This document shows positions 53,554 to 63,434 of a stretch of 64,000 nt of DNA, piece by piece. Each line of letters opens with the position of its first letter. Within the stretch, counting starts at the first letter, position 1. The notes under the pieces are model-generated. The model saw nothing but the letters and a program-made list of their open reading frames with translations. It was not told where the DNA came from and searched no databases. This stretch comes from Limnochordia bacterium (GTDB lineage Bacteria > Bacillota > Limnochordia > DUMW01), in assembly GCA_023230925.1 (NCBI GenBank), contig JALNWK010000007.1, forward strand, positions 13,670-77,669, given 5' to 3'. The translations under genes were made by a program, and so were the position numbers.

Positions 53554-54556
53554 CTAGTACATAGTCACGGACTACACCATCTTGCTTAGGCTGACGTCCC
53601 AAAGCACCCAAGGTTACTTCCTTAACAATAGCCGCTGAGGCAGCTAGCAATTGCGCTTCTTCCTCGGATAGGGGGATCCTAAGTATCTTTGAAATGCCCG
53701 TACTGTCGATCACCGCCGGAAGGCCTAAACATACTCCGTCGATTCCGTAATAGTCGTTGATCAACGTAGAAACGGTCCATACGGAACCTTGGTCTAGCAG
53801 AATGGATTCCACAATTCTATGAAGGCCCATGGCAATCCCGTAGTATGTAGCTTTCTTGCGCTTGATGATCTCATAGGCTGCATTTTTCACATTCTCGAAG
53901 ATTGTCTCCAGCACCGGACCGTTGTAATATGAGCGGCACACGGGACAAAAGTCCTGTAGACGCATACCTGCAATATTGGCCGAGCTCCACACCACAAGCT
54001 CCGAATCCCCATGTTCACCAATGACATAGGCATGAACGCTCCTCGGATCCAAGCCCATCTGTTCAGCGATAAGGTAGCGTAACCTAGCCGTATCTAGCAC
54101 CGTACCGGAACCAATAACCCGCCGGGGTGAAAAACCAGAAAACTCAATAGCCGCGTGGGTAAGTACATCCACGGGATTGGTGGCTACTAACAAAATAGTG
54201 TCGGAATTGTAGTGGATCACCCGCTGGATGATATCCTGCATGATCTTCGTGTTAGTCTGAGCCAGTTCAAGGCGGGTCTGTCCTGGTTTTTGTGGTGCTC
54301 CGGCGGTAATAACGATAATATGGGCCCCGACACAATCGGAATAGTCGCCTGCATAGATCTTCATGGGAGATGCGAAGGGTAGACAATGATTAAGATCCAT
54401 GGCCTCTCCCTCTGCCCGTTGATGATCCACATCGATGAGTACAAGCTCGGATATTAGTCCTTTCATCACCGCTGTGTACGCAAACGTGGCACCGACCATC
54501 CCAGTGCCGATTACAACCACCTTTGCTCCTTTGTGTACCGGTTCTGTCACCTGCAT
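53537..54556 (-). CDS. ldh: L-lactate dehydrogenase
   Basis: It reduces pyruvate to L-lactate with NADH at the end of fermentation. The product has about 339 residues. NAD-binding VVVIGTGMVGATFAY, the LVLIDVD strand, substrate loop GAPQKPGQTRLELAQTN (Gln at the malate/lactate specificity position), VATNPVDVLTHAA and catalytic IGEHGDSELVVWSSA are all present. ATG 54556 is chosen over two preceding GTGs. Its terminator overlaps the stop. Confidence 0.95.
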   Translation of the reverse strand: MQVTEPVHKGAKVVVIGTGMVGATFAYTAVMKGLISELVLIDVDHQRAEGEAMDLNHCLPFASPMKIYAGDYSDCVGAHIIVITAGAPQKPGQTRLELAQTNTKIMQDIIQRVIHYNSDTILLVATNPVDVLTHAAIEFSGFSPRRVIGSGTVLDTARLRYLIAEQMGLDPRSVHAYVIGEHGDSELVVWSSANIAGMRLQDFCPVCRSYYNGPVLETIFENVKNAAYEIIKRKKATYYGIAMGLHRIVESILLDQGSVWTVSTLINDYYGIDGVCLGLPAVIDSTGISKILRIPLSEEEAQLLAASAAIVKEVTLGALGRQPKQDGVVRDYVLDTRAD

Positions 54557-54615
54557 CACCACTTTCTAGCGATAGCTTTTCCAAAAGAAAGGGGTCCTAT
54601 GAAGTTCCAGTCCAT

Positions 54616-56271
54616 TTACTTACGTAGCTGTCTTAGCCGTTTCATTACGTTATTCTCGCCCCGTCCAAAATAGTCATGAAGTCTTTCATATTCACCATAT
54701 ATTTCCGCGTAAACCCGATGGTTATCCATGTTCGGGCTAAAGGTTAGATCCTTCAGTCCGGCCATCCGCTTGGCAGCGTCAACTATGTTATCATAACCGC
54801 CTGCATCCTTACCAGCGGCCACCGCAGCAAACATGGCAGAGCCTAGGGCTGGTGTTTGGGCTGAACGGGCCACCTTGATCTTGCGACCGGTAACATCGGC
54901 ATAGATCTGCATCAGCATGCGGTTCTTCTCGGGCAAGCCACCACAGGCATAAAGTTCTTTAATGGTTACACCCTGGCTCTCACAAGCCTTAATAATCTTA
55001 TTCGTACCAAAGGCAGTAGCCTCGATTAAGGTACGGTAGATTTCCTCGGGCTTCGTATTTAAGGTCGCCCCAATAATCATACCTGATAGTTCCGCATCAA
55101 CCAAAACAGATCGGTTGCCATTCCACCAATCAAGGGCCAAAAGTCCACTTTGCCCCACAGCAAGTTTTTCCGCCTTCTCAGTTAACAATTGATGGATGTT
55201 CATCCCCCGGGCCTTGGCTTCCGTTTCGTAGGCAGCGGGGACACAATTTGTGACAAACCATTCGAAGATATCACCAACCGCCGCTTGTCCTAGCTCATAG
55301 CCATAGTAGCCGGGTATAATCCCATCCGCCACCACACCACCCATACCCTCGACAAACCTCTCCTCATCCGATAGAACCATATGGCAAGTAGAAGTCCCCA
55401 TCACCATCACCATTTTTTCCGGTTCCGTAACGGTAGTGGCGGGTACTGATACATGGGCATCAATAATCGCTACCCCAACCGCCGTCTTTGTGGTAAGCCC
55501 GAGTTCCTTGGCCCAGTAGTCGGTCAAGTAGCCGGCTTTGCTACCTGCTGGATAGATCTCCTGTGACATTTTCTCCTGGACGATGTCTTCTACGTCAGGA
55601 TGCAGCGCCTTGAGAAACTCCTGCGTGGGATAGCCTTCTTGCCGGGACCAAATAGCCTTGTACCCCGCGGTGCAGGCATTACGGGCCTCGACCCCTGTAA
55701 GCTGTAGGACAATCCAGTCCGCGGCCTCAATAATCTTATCCGCCGCTCGGTAAATCTCGGGGGCCTCGTGAATTATCTGTAACACTTTTGGGAAAAACCA
55801 CTCCGAGGAGATCTTGCCACCGTATCGCTCCAGGAAGGACTCACCCCGGGCGCGGGCAAGCTCATTGAGCATGTTAGCCTCAGCCTGTGCAGCATGATGT
55901 TTCCAAAGCTTCACCCATGCGTGGGGATTCCGGCGGTATTCAGGCTTCATACATAAGGGGGTTCCCTCTTGATCGATGGGTAAGATCGTGCAAGCGGTAA
56001 AGTCAACCCCAATACCAATCACATCCTCCGGATCAACTCCAGCTTCCCGCAGCACCGCAGGAACAGTCTGTTTCAGTACCCGTAGGTAATCCTCCGGATC
56101 CTGTAGTGCCCAATCGGGACCTAGCAAGATATCACTTTCAGGGAGTCTTTCGTCAATAACACCGTTGGAGTAACTATAGACAGCCGAGGCCAGTTCTCGA
56201 CCAGTTTCCACCTCAACAAGCAGCGCTCGTCCCGATTGGGTTCCGTAATCTAATCCGATCGTGTACTTCAA
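54616..56271 (-). CDS. araB: Ribulokinase
   Basis: The product has 551 residues, FGGY kinase family. It phosphorylates L- or D-ribulose for the pentose phosphate pathway. The start YTIGLDYGTQSGRALLVEVE, GIGVDFTACTILPID, EWFFPKVLQI, the VMGTSTCHMVL block, ALDWWNGNRSVLVDAELSG and YACGGLPEKNRMLMQIYADV match AraB along its full length. TTG 56271 follows GGAGGAAG. No araA or araD is beside it. It lies 54 bases upstream of ldh and may share its transcript. Confidence 0.95.
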   Translation of the reverse strand: MKYTIGLDYGTQSGRALLVEVETGRELASAVYSYSNGVIDERLPESDILLGPDWALQDPEDYLRVLKQTVPAVLREAGVDPEDVIGIGVDFTACTILPIDQEGTPLCMKPEYRRNPHAWVKLWKHHAAQAEANMLNELARARGESFLERYGGKISSEWFFPKVLQIIHEAPEIYRAADKIIEAADWIVLQLTGVEARNACTAGYKAIWSRQEGYPTQEFLKALHPDVEDIVQEKMSQEIYPAGSKAGYLTDYWAKELGLTTKTAVGVAIIDAHVSVPATTVTEPEKMVMVMGTSTCHMVLSDEERFVEGMGGVVADGIIPGYYGYELGQAAVGDIFEWFVTNCVPAAYETEAKARGMNIHQLLTEKAEKLAVGQSGLLALDWWNGNRSVLVDAELSGMIIGATLNTKPEEIYRTLIEATAFGTNKIIKACESQGVTIKELYACGGLPEKNRMLMQIYADVTGRKIKVARSAQTPALGSAMFAAVAAGKDAGGYDNIVDAAKRMAGLKDLTFSPNMDNHRVYAEIYGEYERLHDYFGRGENNVMKRLRQLRK

Positions 56272-56425
56272 ACCGCTTCCTCCTCACGTAATGTTCGTAG
56301 GAGACATATTTCGGCAAGGCCGCCAGAAACACCTCCAATATTTCATGGTAAAAAGGTTAATCAGCAGGAAAATGGAAGTGGTATCGAGAAAATAGACTCA
56401 TTCCAACTGAAAAAGGTGCTTGCAT

Positions 56426-58078
56426 ATGTTAAGAACATGTAAGCTTGGCATGATCATTCTTTGCATTGGTTTTTTGGCCACAGGTTGTGTCTCTTTGGTT
56501 GAACAGGGGGCATTATACTTGTATAATCGGTCCGACGTGGCCATCACCCACTATGATCTCAAGATAGATGTCAACGAGATCAAGGCCTCGGATCCCAATA
56601 AGCGGGCAATCAATGTGGACCTAGTGGCAACAATGTCTGTCAAATCCTTAAAGGCTAATGTGGGATCGATGTACTTCTTCCTGGATGAAGGCTTTACCCT
56701 CTTGGGGGTAACCATTGACGGTAAGCCAGCGAAGTTTTCTAAATGGAAGATCCCCAGTGGATTACTTTCCGTTTGGTGGGTGGATTTCCCCCAGAAACTG
56801 AAAAAGGAAGAGGTCAAAAAGGTAACCATCTCCTACAGTCAGGAAAAAGAGTCCTATTTCAGCTTACCCCAAATTCACTACGACACAGCTGTAGCTTGGT
56901 ATCCTGGCATGCTTAAGGAAAACCTGTATACCCTGAACCTGACGGCTACTGTGCCCAATCAACTAACCCCCATCGTCCCGGGTGAGCTTGTAAGCACACA
57001 TTCCAGCCAAGGACGTACTACCTATCAGTTTGCATCCACGGTCCCCAGTCCACTGGTAAACTTCCTGGCCCTCTCTGTGGAGAAAACAACGTTTAACTAC
57101 CCTGACGGCCGACCAGTTCATGTCTATTACACGCCAAGACAGTCTTCTGCTGTTTCCGCATTGGCCGATATCGTGTACCAAGCAAGACGCTTTTACGAGC
57201 AGCAGTCTGGCCCCTTCTTGGCTGAAAGTACCAGTGTTGTAATTTTCGACTCAGCTATGGAGATGGCCTATTCCACCCCGTATGGTATTGTGCTATCCAG
57301 TGGGATTGTGGCCAGGGCTATTCATACTAATGATTTTACTATTCTATCCCATACCCTAGCTCACGAGCTTGCCCACTACTACTGGGGCTATACAACAGTT
57401 CCCTTACTCACAGAAGGATGGATCCTTGCCGAGGGCCTAGCCGAATACTCTGCAAAGCTTTTTCTAGATTCCAACCAGGCCTCCGATGGAGTGAGGCTGA
57501 TGCAAGGAAATTACACCGAATATGCCTATATTTTAAGGGAAATAAAAAAAGAGGGTTCTGCTGAGATGCCCCTTGCTAAGATTACCTTTGTCTATCAGGA
57601 TCAGTTCGATCTACTGATTCACAAGGGCGTCTATGTCCATCAAATGCTAGCTGATATCGTTGGGGAGGGTATATACCGGACCGTTCTTGCAGATTTATAC
57701 TCCAATTGTAAAGGAGATACGGTCTCTTTGCCGCAGTGGCAGAAGGCAGTCGAGAAAGCAAGTCGCCAGAACCTGGACTGGTTTTTTAAAGACTGGGTGT
57801 ATGGCACGGCACATGTCGATTTTGCAGTTACCGAGGTCACCTCAAACACAAAGGGAAAAGCAGTTATTACCATAGCTAACCTAGGTAGTACTATGTATAA
57901 AGGACCAGTTGAAATACGGATCGATACTGCAGAACATAGTAGGACGTTTAATGTGGTGCTAGATAAGGCGAAAAACACCATCACCTGCGATATTGAAGGG
58001 CAATTACAGGGAGTTGTGGTTGACCCTAACTGGCGATTACTGGATATAAAGCGGGATAACAACTATGTCAATTTCTAG
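56426..58078 (+). CDS. M1-like metallopeptidase lipoprotein
   Basis: The product has about 550 residues. A lipobox signal (MIILCIGFLATGC) anchors it outside. Residues about 35-200 resemble the beta-sandwich N-domain of M1 aminopeptidases (YDLKIDVNEIKASDP; PQIHYDTAVAWYPGML). The zinc site HELAHYYW, with GLAEYS about 18 residues on, lies near 312-340, so the HExxH-E triad is intact. A GAMEN exopeptidase motif is not seen, so cleavage specificity is open. ATG 56426 after AAGGTG is preferred to the TTG two codons earlier. It overlaps ogt by 14 bases. Confidence 0.88.
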   Translation: MLRTCKLGMIILCIGFLATGCVSLVEQGALYLYNRSDVAITHYDLKIDVNEIKASDPNKRAINVDLVATMSVKSLKANVGSMYFFLDEGFTLLGVTIDGKPAKFSKWKIPSGLLSVWWVDFPQKLKKEEVKKVTISYSQEKESYFSLPQIHYDTAVAWYPGMLKENLYTLNLTATVPNQLTPIVPGELVSTHSSQGRTTYQFASTVPSPLVNFLALSVEKTTFNYPDGRPVHVYYTPRQSSAVSALADIVYQARRFYEQQSGPFLAESTSVVIFDSAMEMAYSTPYGIVLSSGIVARAIHTNDFTILSHTLAHELAHYYWGYTTVPLLTEGWILAEGLAEYSAKLFLDSNQASDGVRLMQGNYTEYAYILREIKKEGSAEMPLAKITFVYQDQFDLLIHKGVYVHQMLADIVGEGIYRTVLADLYSNCKGDTVSLPQWQKAVEKASRQNLDWFFKDWVYGTAHVDFAVTEVTSNTKGKAVITIANLGSTMYKGPVEIRIDTAEHSRTFNVVLDKAKNTITCDIEGQLQGVVVDPNWRLLDIKRDNNYVNF

Positions 58079-58583
58079 CAAAAGATTCTTTTATTCTTTT
58101 GTAGCCTATAGCTTAGGATATCTTACCGTAGTGTATGAACTAGACAATACCGCAGTAGCCTTGGGATTTGGAAAGGATACTTGTGAGATAACCAGTATGC
58201 TGGAAAAACGGTTACATTGCCCGGTTGGGCTTAACTACCGGTCCGAGGGGTGGCGCTTTACCGATCAGCTACAGTCGTATCTCGCGGGCAAAAGACACGC
58301 CTTTGAGATCGACTATGAACTGTATTGTACGCCCTTTCAAAGGCGAGTCTTTGCTCTGGTTTCGCAAATTCCTTACGGTTCGATTTGCACCTATGGCGAG
58401 ATCGCTCAGAAACTAGGTACACGAGGCTACGCCCGGGCAGTGGGTGGAGCGTTATCCCAAAACCCGCTTCCCATTCTTATCCCCTGCCATCGAGTGATTG
58501 GTGCCTCGGGAAGGGGTGGATTTACCCCTGATCCAAAGATAAAATCCTACCTGCTCGCACTAGAGCAGGACAACCTGCCCTAA
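58065..58583 (+). CDS. ogt: Methylated-DNA--protein-cysteine methyltransferase
   Basis: The product has 172 residues and repairs O6-alkylguanine by self-alkylation. The active site ILIPCHRVIGASG is intact. Upstream lie the arginine-finger helix (FQRRVFALVSQIPYGSICTYGEIA) and RAVGGALSQNP, with the GGF substrate loop after. The N-terminal ribonuclease-like domain is short, as in Ogt. ATG 58065 lies within the end of the peptidase gene, suggesting coupling. Confidence 0.95.
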   Translation: MSISSKRFFYSFVAYSLGYLTVVYELDNTAVALGFGKDTCEITSMLEKRLHCPVGLNYRSEGWRFTDQLQSYLAGKRHAFEIDYELYCTPFQRRVFALVSQIPYGSICTYGEIAQKLGTRGYARAVGGALSQNPLPILIPCHRVIGASGRGGFTPDPKIKSYLLALEQDNLP

Positions 58584-58589
58584 TAAGCG

Positions 58590-58781
58590 CTAGAATCTCC
58601 TTCTAGCATTCCGAGCCTCAAGCATGGTTTTGTCCTCTGGATTAAGTCTAACAACTTTCTTGGCGTTGGTCTGCACATTGGTCATAATTACCTTTGCACC
58701 GCCGCCAGCAAGATCCATAATCTTGGTAATGGAATACCCTTGCTTTTCTAGCTCCTGCAATTCATTCCAAGCAATACCCAT
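58590..58781 (-). CDS. Small conserved-looking hypothetical protein
   Basis: The product has 63 residues with a helix (AWNELQELEKQGYSITKIMDL), a strand pair (AKVIMTNVQTNAKKVVRLNP) and a basic tail. ATG 58781 follows GGGAGGTG at nine bases, a strong site. No family name is offered. It is convergent with ogt, 7 bases apart. Confidence 0.65.
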   Translation of the reverse strand: MGIAWNELQELEKQGYSITKIMDLAGGGAKVIMTNVQTNAKKVVRLNPEDKTMLEARNARRRF

Positions 58782-58867
58782 AAGAATAACACCTCCCCGA
58801 GTCTAGAACTACCTCTCAATTATATATTTACGACATCCTAGGCTCCGATTCCTGCCTTAAGGGTAAC

Positions 58868-59053
58868 TTACATTCGAAGACCCATCCCCCCTGGTTCGTC
58901 CAGATTTGCCAGTTGCCTTTTGAAGATCTCCAGGATACATTCCTGATCGTTCCAATGACTACAGTGCTCACAAGTTCTGTCTACCTGCTCATCCCTGGGG
59001 TTGAACTCTGAACAAGTCTCCCCTACCGCGATCAACTGCGCTTTGCTAGCCAA
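58868..59053 (-). CDS. Small cysteine-rich hypothetical protein
   Basis: The product has 61 residues with cysteines in CSEF, CEHCSHW and CILEIF, a possible metal or cluster site. TTG 59053 follows AAGGAG at nine bases. It sits upstream of, and on the same strand as, the 63-residue gene. Function unknown. Confidence 0.6.
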   Translation of the reverse strand: MASKAQLIAVGETCSEFNPRDEQVDRTCEHCSHWNDQECILEIFKRQLANLDEPGGMGLRM

Positions 59054-59259
59054 TGATCCTCACTCCTTAGTATCCTTTTCCGTTAGTCTTACCAAAATAG
59101 CGGCTAAGCCATCGGCAAAATTACCGGCAAATCATGGATCTACTGGCACAGATAATCTTGAGCAGAGCCAAAAACAGGTAGCATAAACCAGGCTCCTTTG
59201 CTACATCTTATGAAAGACATCATCAATAAGTGGCAAGTCCTGGGCAAGGAGAGGATACG

Positions 59260-60270
59260 GTGTCACAATTAAGGTATGATCCAAGCACAGATATGTGGGT
59301 AGTGATCGCATCGGAACGGGGCAAACGACCCCACGATTTTCGGATCGCCCACCAAGAGAAACGAGGGGGAGAATGCCCTTTTTGCTATGGCAATGAACAC
59401 CAAACACCACCGGAGATTGCAGTAACTGGCAGGGATCCGGATATTCCTAATACCCCCGGGTGGACGGTGCGGGTAATACCAAATAAGTTCCCCGCCCTAT
59501 CATTAGAGGCCCAAGGAATTAACGAGGTAGTTCATGTACCGTACAAAGCAATAAACGGAATCGGCGTACATGAAGTATTGGTAGAATCACCCCATCATGA
59601 TTCTACCTTTGGGACCCATTCCATCGGACAGCTTAAGAGCATAATAGCGATGCTGCTTCAACGATACTATGATCTGCGTACCAATCCAAAGCTTAAGTAC
59701 CTGCAATTTTTCAAAAACTCAGGGCGAATTGCCGGAGCATCGCTAGAACATGCCCACTGCCAGTTAATCGCAACTCCCTTAGTCCCTGTGGTTATCGCAA
59801 CCGAAACGCGGATTGCCACGGACTACTTTCAACGCCACGGACGTTGCCTGTATTGCGATATGCTAGAAGTAGAGCTTTCGGGGACACGGGTAGTAGAACT
59901 AAACGATGACTTCCTGTTGTTTTGTCCCTTTGCCTCCCGTTTTCCCTATGAAATGTGGATTATGCCCCGACGACATAGTCACGACTTTGGTCTCATCACA
60001 GATCAGGAGATTAGTACATTCTGCCACATCCTCAGCACAGGAATTCGCAGACTAGAGTCAGCCTTTGATGTAATTCCCTACAACATGGTACTACACACCG
60101 CACCTTGGGAGATAGGCCATGAACACTACCATTGGCATTTGGAAATCTTACCACGGCTGACTATTGTCGCGGGATTTGAATTCGGCACAGGGTATTATAT
60201 CAATCCAACTGCACCAGAACTTGCAGCAAATAGTCTTAGACAAGTGGAAGAAGTCATCAGTCAACCTTGA
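59260..60270 (+). CDS. galT: Galactose-1-phosphate uridylyltransferase
   Basis: It exchanges UDP between glucose and galactose in the Leloir pathway. The product has 336 residues, HIT-superfamily dimer fold. Zinc/phosphate motifs are CPFCYGNE and the catalytic GASLEHAHCQLIATP (His-x-His), and late GHEHYHWHLEILPR. GTG 59260 has AAGGAG at eight bases and gives SQLRYDPSTDMWVV, the family start. It precedes glgA closely, linking galactose entry to glycogen. Confidence 0.95.
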   Translation: MSQLRYDPSTDMWVVIASERGKRPHDFRIAHQEKRGGECPFCYGNEHQTPPEIAVTGRDPDIPNTPGWTVRVIPNKFPALSLEAQGINEVVHVPYKAINGIGVHEVLVESPHHDSTFGTHSIGQLKSIIAMLLQRYYDLRTNPKLKYLQFFKNSGRIAGASLEHAHCQLIATPLVPVVIATETRIATDYFQRHGRCLYCDMLEVELSGTRVVELNDDFLLFCPFASRFPYEMWIMPRRHSHDFGLITDQEISTFCHILSTGIRRLESAFDVIPYNMVLHTAPWEIGHEHYHWHLEILPRLTIVAGFEFGTGYYINPTAPELAANSLRQVEEVISQP

Positions 60271-60286
60271 GAAAGGGGACGGTCTT

Positions 60287-61771
60287 GTGGGAATTCCAGA
60301 ATTCGATGAAACTCATAAAATCCTGTTTGCCTCAGCAGAGGTGGTTCCCTTCGCTAAAACCGGAGGGCTTGCTGATGTGGCTGGTTCCCTACCTAAAGCT
60401 TTGGCAACCTATGGCAATGATGTACGGATTGTAATGCCTAGATATTCCCGGATTGAGGCCAAAAGAACAATAGCTGACTTTCCTGTTCAGGTAGGAAGCC
60501 GGAAAGCTACCGCCATCGTCCGAGAAGGGGATATCGAGGCCCGCATGGACGGAACTATCCGCAAAGTACCAGTCTATTTTATAGACAACTATCATTACTT
60601 CGATCGGGATCATATCTACGGATACTGGGACGAAGCAGAACGATTTGCTTTCTTTTCCCGGGCAGTTCTGGAAATGATCAAGGTCCTAGGATTTCGACCC
60701 GATGTAATTCACTGCAACGACTGGCAGACGGGGCCTATTCCATTGCTCTTGAAAGAACAATACCAACAAGACCCATTTTACCGAGGAATTGCCACGGTCT
60801 TTACCATTCACAATCTGCGTTATCAAGGGAATTTCCCGAAGGAGTCCTTGAACCTGTTGGGCTTGGGGGATGAGTACTTTCAACCAGGCAAACTGGAGTT
60901 TTACGGTAGTATGAGCTTTATGAAAGCCGGACTTGTTTGGTCCGATGTACTAAACACTGTAAGTCGCACATACGCCAACGAGATCCAACATCCAGAATAT
61001 GGAGAACGGTTTGAGGGCATCCTACAGCAGCGTAGCCATGATCTATACGGTATCTGCAACGGAATTAACATTCACGAGTACAACCCGGCTACTGACCCAA
61101 GGATCACCCACAATTTCACAGTTGACGAATTGGAGGGTAAACGACGTAACAAGTTGGAACTCCAACGGGAAATGGGATTACCGCAGCTTGATGTGCCCCT
61201 GCTGGGATTAGTCTCCCGCTTAGTTGATCAAAAGGGCTTGGATCTAATTGAAGGCATAGCCGAAGAGCTTATGCAAAGACAGTTGCAACTTGTTATTCTT
61301 GGCACCGGTGATGGACACTATGAAGACATGTTTCGGGATCTGCGTAATAAGTACCCGGATAAGATCGGAGTAGAGATCGGCTTTAACGTGACCTTGGCCC
61401 AAAGGATCTATGCAGGATGTGATATGTTCCTCATGCCTTCGGCCTTTGAGCCCTGCGGTCTAGGACAGTTGATAAGCCTTAGATATGGGACTATTCCCAT
61501 CGTCCGAGCTACAGGCGGACTACAGGATACAGTCATTGATTACGATCCTAATACCGGAAGTGGTAATGGTTTTTCGTTTACCAACTACGAACCCCATGCG
61601 TTACTCGAGGCCATTGAGCGGGCTTTGTATCTGTTCGAGAATCAACGGGCTTGGCATTCCCTGATCCAAAAGGCTATGAAGGAAGACCATTCCTGGAACC
61701 GTTCTGCAGCCGAATACATGGGGCTATATAAAAACGCTTTAGCTCACCACTTAGCCGTGCTGACTGCTTAG
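60287..61771 (+). CDS. glgA: Glycogen synthase
   Basis: It extends alpha-1,4-glucan from ADP-glucose. The product has 494 residues, GT5 family. The ADP-glucose loop KTGGLADVAGSLPKAL is near 25-40. VIHCNDWQTG, TIHNLRYQG and the C-terminal EPCGLGQL and TGGLQDTVIDYDP motifs are intact. GTG 60287 behind AAAGGGG is the start; the frame to 60164 overlaps galT and lacks homology. A strong hairpin follows the stop. Confidence 0.96.
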   Translation: MGIPEFDETHKILFASAEVVPFAKTGGLADVAGSLPKALATYGNDVRIVMPRYSRIEAKRTIADFPVQVGSRKATAIVREGDIEARMDGTIRKVPVYFIDNYHYFDRDHIYGYWDEAERFAFFSRAVLEMIKVLGFRPDVIHCNDWQTGPIPLLLKEQYQQDPFYRGIATVFTIHNLRYQGNFPKESLNLLGLGDEYFQPGKLEFYGSMSFMKAGLVWSDVLNTVSRTYANEIQHPEYGERFEGILQQRSHDLYGICNGINIHEYNPATDPRITHNFTVDELEGKRRNKLELQREMGLPQLDVPLLGLVSRLVDQKGLDLIEGIAEELMQRQLQLVILGTGDGHYEDMFRDLRNKYPDKIGVEIGFNVTLAQRIYAGCDMFLMPSAFEPCGLGQLISLRYGTIPIVRATGGLQDTVIDYDPNTGSGNGFSFTNYEPHALLEAIERALYLFENQRAWHSLIQKAMKEDHSWNRSAAEYMGLYKNALAHHLAVLTA

Positions 61772-61776
61772 TTACC

Positions 61777-61803
61777 CGGATGACGCCTCTTAGGCGTCAT
61801 CCG
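61777..61803 (+). terminator. Hairpin after glgA
   Basis: CGGATGACGCC pairs with GGCGTCATCCG (11 bases) around TCTTA, starting 6 bases past the glgA stop. A T-run is lacking, so termination strength is uncertain. Confidence 0.65.
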
Positions 61804-62360
61804 CATAATAGACTCAAGACATTTTGGCTATATCCGTGAAAACCCTGATTTCGTACCCAGTTTTAACATGGCAACAAAGAATTAGCATGTGGACTGTCGA
61901 TATCTGCAAATGTTTGCTTTGATGGAATGATGTGCGTGTTGCTTAGTTTGTCATTTTTCATAGAGGTTCTATAGGCTACATGCGCCATCGGAGTAACCTT
62001 TATCCCCATCAACCTGTGCAAAAGCCTTGAGACTGTCTCAAAAGGTACAAACACCGCAATATACACGCTGCCCTCATAGATCGCCTTTCGGCTTGTTCGA
62101 GATTACCAAGTCGAGTCTGCCTGAACATGAATCCGTCCGTCCTAACCCCTAGGTTATCTAGCTTTTGGGCCTTCCCACCATTCCACGTTTTTCCTTCGAC
62201 TTCCTTTAGACCCCACCGTTACCAGTGACGCCCTTGTCTTCCCGCTAGTTAAGGCGACAGGGTTTCTTTCAACTCTTCGGCTCAGCAGACATGCTGGACA
62301 CATGAGTTTGCAGACTCTTACGATCCGAACCATTTTTTTCAAACGTGCTTGCGATCCTCT
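61804..62360. other. Gene-poor stretch with possible transposase relic
   Basis: Only the minus-strand fragment at 61863-62090 has protein-like character. The rest shows no gene. Confidence 0.5.
61863..62090 (-). pseudogene. Possible transposase fragment
   Basis: The frame reads YIAVFVPFETVSRLLHRLMG followed by IKVTP. This resembles the segment of ISKra4-like transposases in which a helix pair recognises the substrate (PFExxxxLLxxLxGxxVS). It is short, without a catalytic site. Confidence 0.3.
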
Positions 62361-62384
62361 TATCAAAATGATATCATTTTGATA
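62361..62384. promoter_or_regulatory. Tandem palindromic operator of the SPFH/RHH operon
   Basis: A perfect 24-base palindrome made of two overlapping TATCA-N3-TGATA sites spaced 11 bases, about one helical turn. It lies 26 bases before the SPFH ATG. It is the natural candidate for binding by the ribbon-helix-helix protein encoded second in the operon. Confidence 0.65.
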
Positions 62385-62409
62385 TCTAAAGTGGAGGAGT
62401 GAGCTATGG

Positions 62410-63432
62410 ATGACTGAAAAAACTTTAAAAGCAAAATCCGGGATGGCAATGCTAATGGTCTTAATCCTGCTTTATCTAGGGATCATTGGTCTGGTAGTAC
62501 TTGGAGGCTTTCTTTTGAAAGCGGGGCTTCCTATCGGTACGTTACCTTTAGTTGTGGGGATTATTGGACTCTTTGCTGGAGCCATTCCCTTTGCAGGTCT
62601 AAAGATCATTAAGCCCCAAGAGGCCCTGGTACTCACGTTGTTTGGTAATTACATTGGAACACTAAAGGAACCAGGCTTTTTCTATGTAAACCCCTTTTCT
62701 TCCGCCGTTAATCCCGCCGCCAAAACCCGTTTGGGACAGAGCGGAGACGTAGATCATGATTCAGGAGCAAAGGTTGTAATCTCAGGGCAGACTTCAGTGG
62801 GTCAAAGCAGTGCGGCCAGCAAGAAGATTTCTTTAAAAGTGATGACCCTCAATAATAGCAAGCAAAAGGTTAATGATGTTTTGGGTAATCCTGTGGAAAT
62901 TGGAATTGCAGTCATGTGGAGGGTTGTGGATACAGCCAAAGCGGTGTTTAATGTGGACAACTTTAAAGAATATCTTTCTTTGCAATGTGACAGCGCAGTA
63001 AGAAGTATTGTCCGGATTTATCCTTATGACATAGCTCAAGGTGTTGACACAACGGGCGATGGTACCCCGGATGAAGGTAGTCTGCGGGGTTCTAGTGCGG
63101 TTGTGGCAGAGCGCATTCGTCAGGAAATTCAAGATAAGGTGGAAGGAGCAGGCTTGGAGATTATCGAAGCCCGTATTACCTATCTGGCCTATGCACCGGA
63201 AATCGCCGCGGTTATGCTGCAAAGGCAGCAGGCTAGCGCGATTATTGATGCTCGGAAGATGATTGTAGACGGAGCTGTAGGTATGGTGGAAATGGCTTTG
63301 GAAAAACTTAGCGAAAATGAAAGTATTCAACTTGACGAAGAACGGAAGGCGGCCATGGTATCAAATCTCCTGGTGATCCTCTGTGGCAATAAAGACGCTC
63401 AGCCAATTGTAAATAGTGGAAGCCTGTACTAA
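62410..63432 (+). CDS. SPFH (band-7/stomatin-like) domain membrane protein
   Basis: The product has 340 residues. Two membrane segments (MAMLMVLILLYLGIIGLVVL at about 12-31 and LPLVVGIIGLFAGAIPFAG near 45-63) are followed by an SPFH domain (IIKPQEALVLTLFGNYIGTL; GNPVEIGIAVMWRVVDTAKA; DNFKEYLSLQCDSAVRSIV). A C-terminal helical region follows (IAAVMLQRQQASAIIDARKM), typical of oligomerising membrane scaffolds. Its role in Firmicutes is not settled. ATG 62410 lies behind GGAGGAG; an ATG four bases earlier opens a 3-codon frame in another phase. Confidence 0.92.
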   Translation: MTEKTLKAKSGMAMLMVLILLYLGIIGLVVLGGFLLKAGLPIGTLPLVVGIIGLFAGAIPFAGLKIIKPQEALVLTLFGNYIGTLKEPGFFYVNPFSSAVNPAAKTRLGQSGDVDHDSGAKVVISGQTSVGQSSAASKKISLKVMTLNNSKQKVNDVLGNPVEIGIAVMWRVVDTAKAVFNVDNFKEYLSLQCDSAVRSIVRIYPYDIAQGVDTTGDGTPDEGSLRGSSAVVAERIRQEIQDKVEGAGLEIIEARITYLAYAPEIAAVMLQRQQASAIIDARKMIVDGAVGMVEMALEKLSENESIQLDEERKAAMVSNLLVILCGNKDAQPIVNSGSLY

Positions 63433-63434
63433 AG

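Noticed and set aside
60164..60286. N-terminal extension of glgA
   Set aside because: It overlaps galT and has no glycogen-synthase resemblance; GTG 60287 has its own ribosome site.
62154..62366. 70-codon minus-strand frame before the SPFH operon
   Set aside because: Basic and Cys/Arg-rich without pattern, no ribosome site, overlaps the operator.
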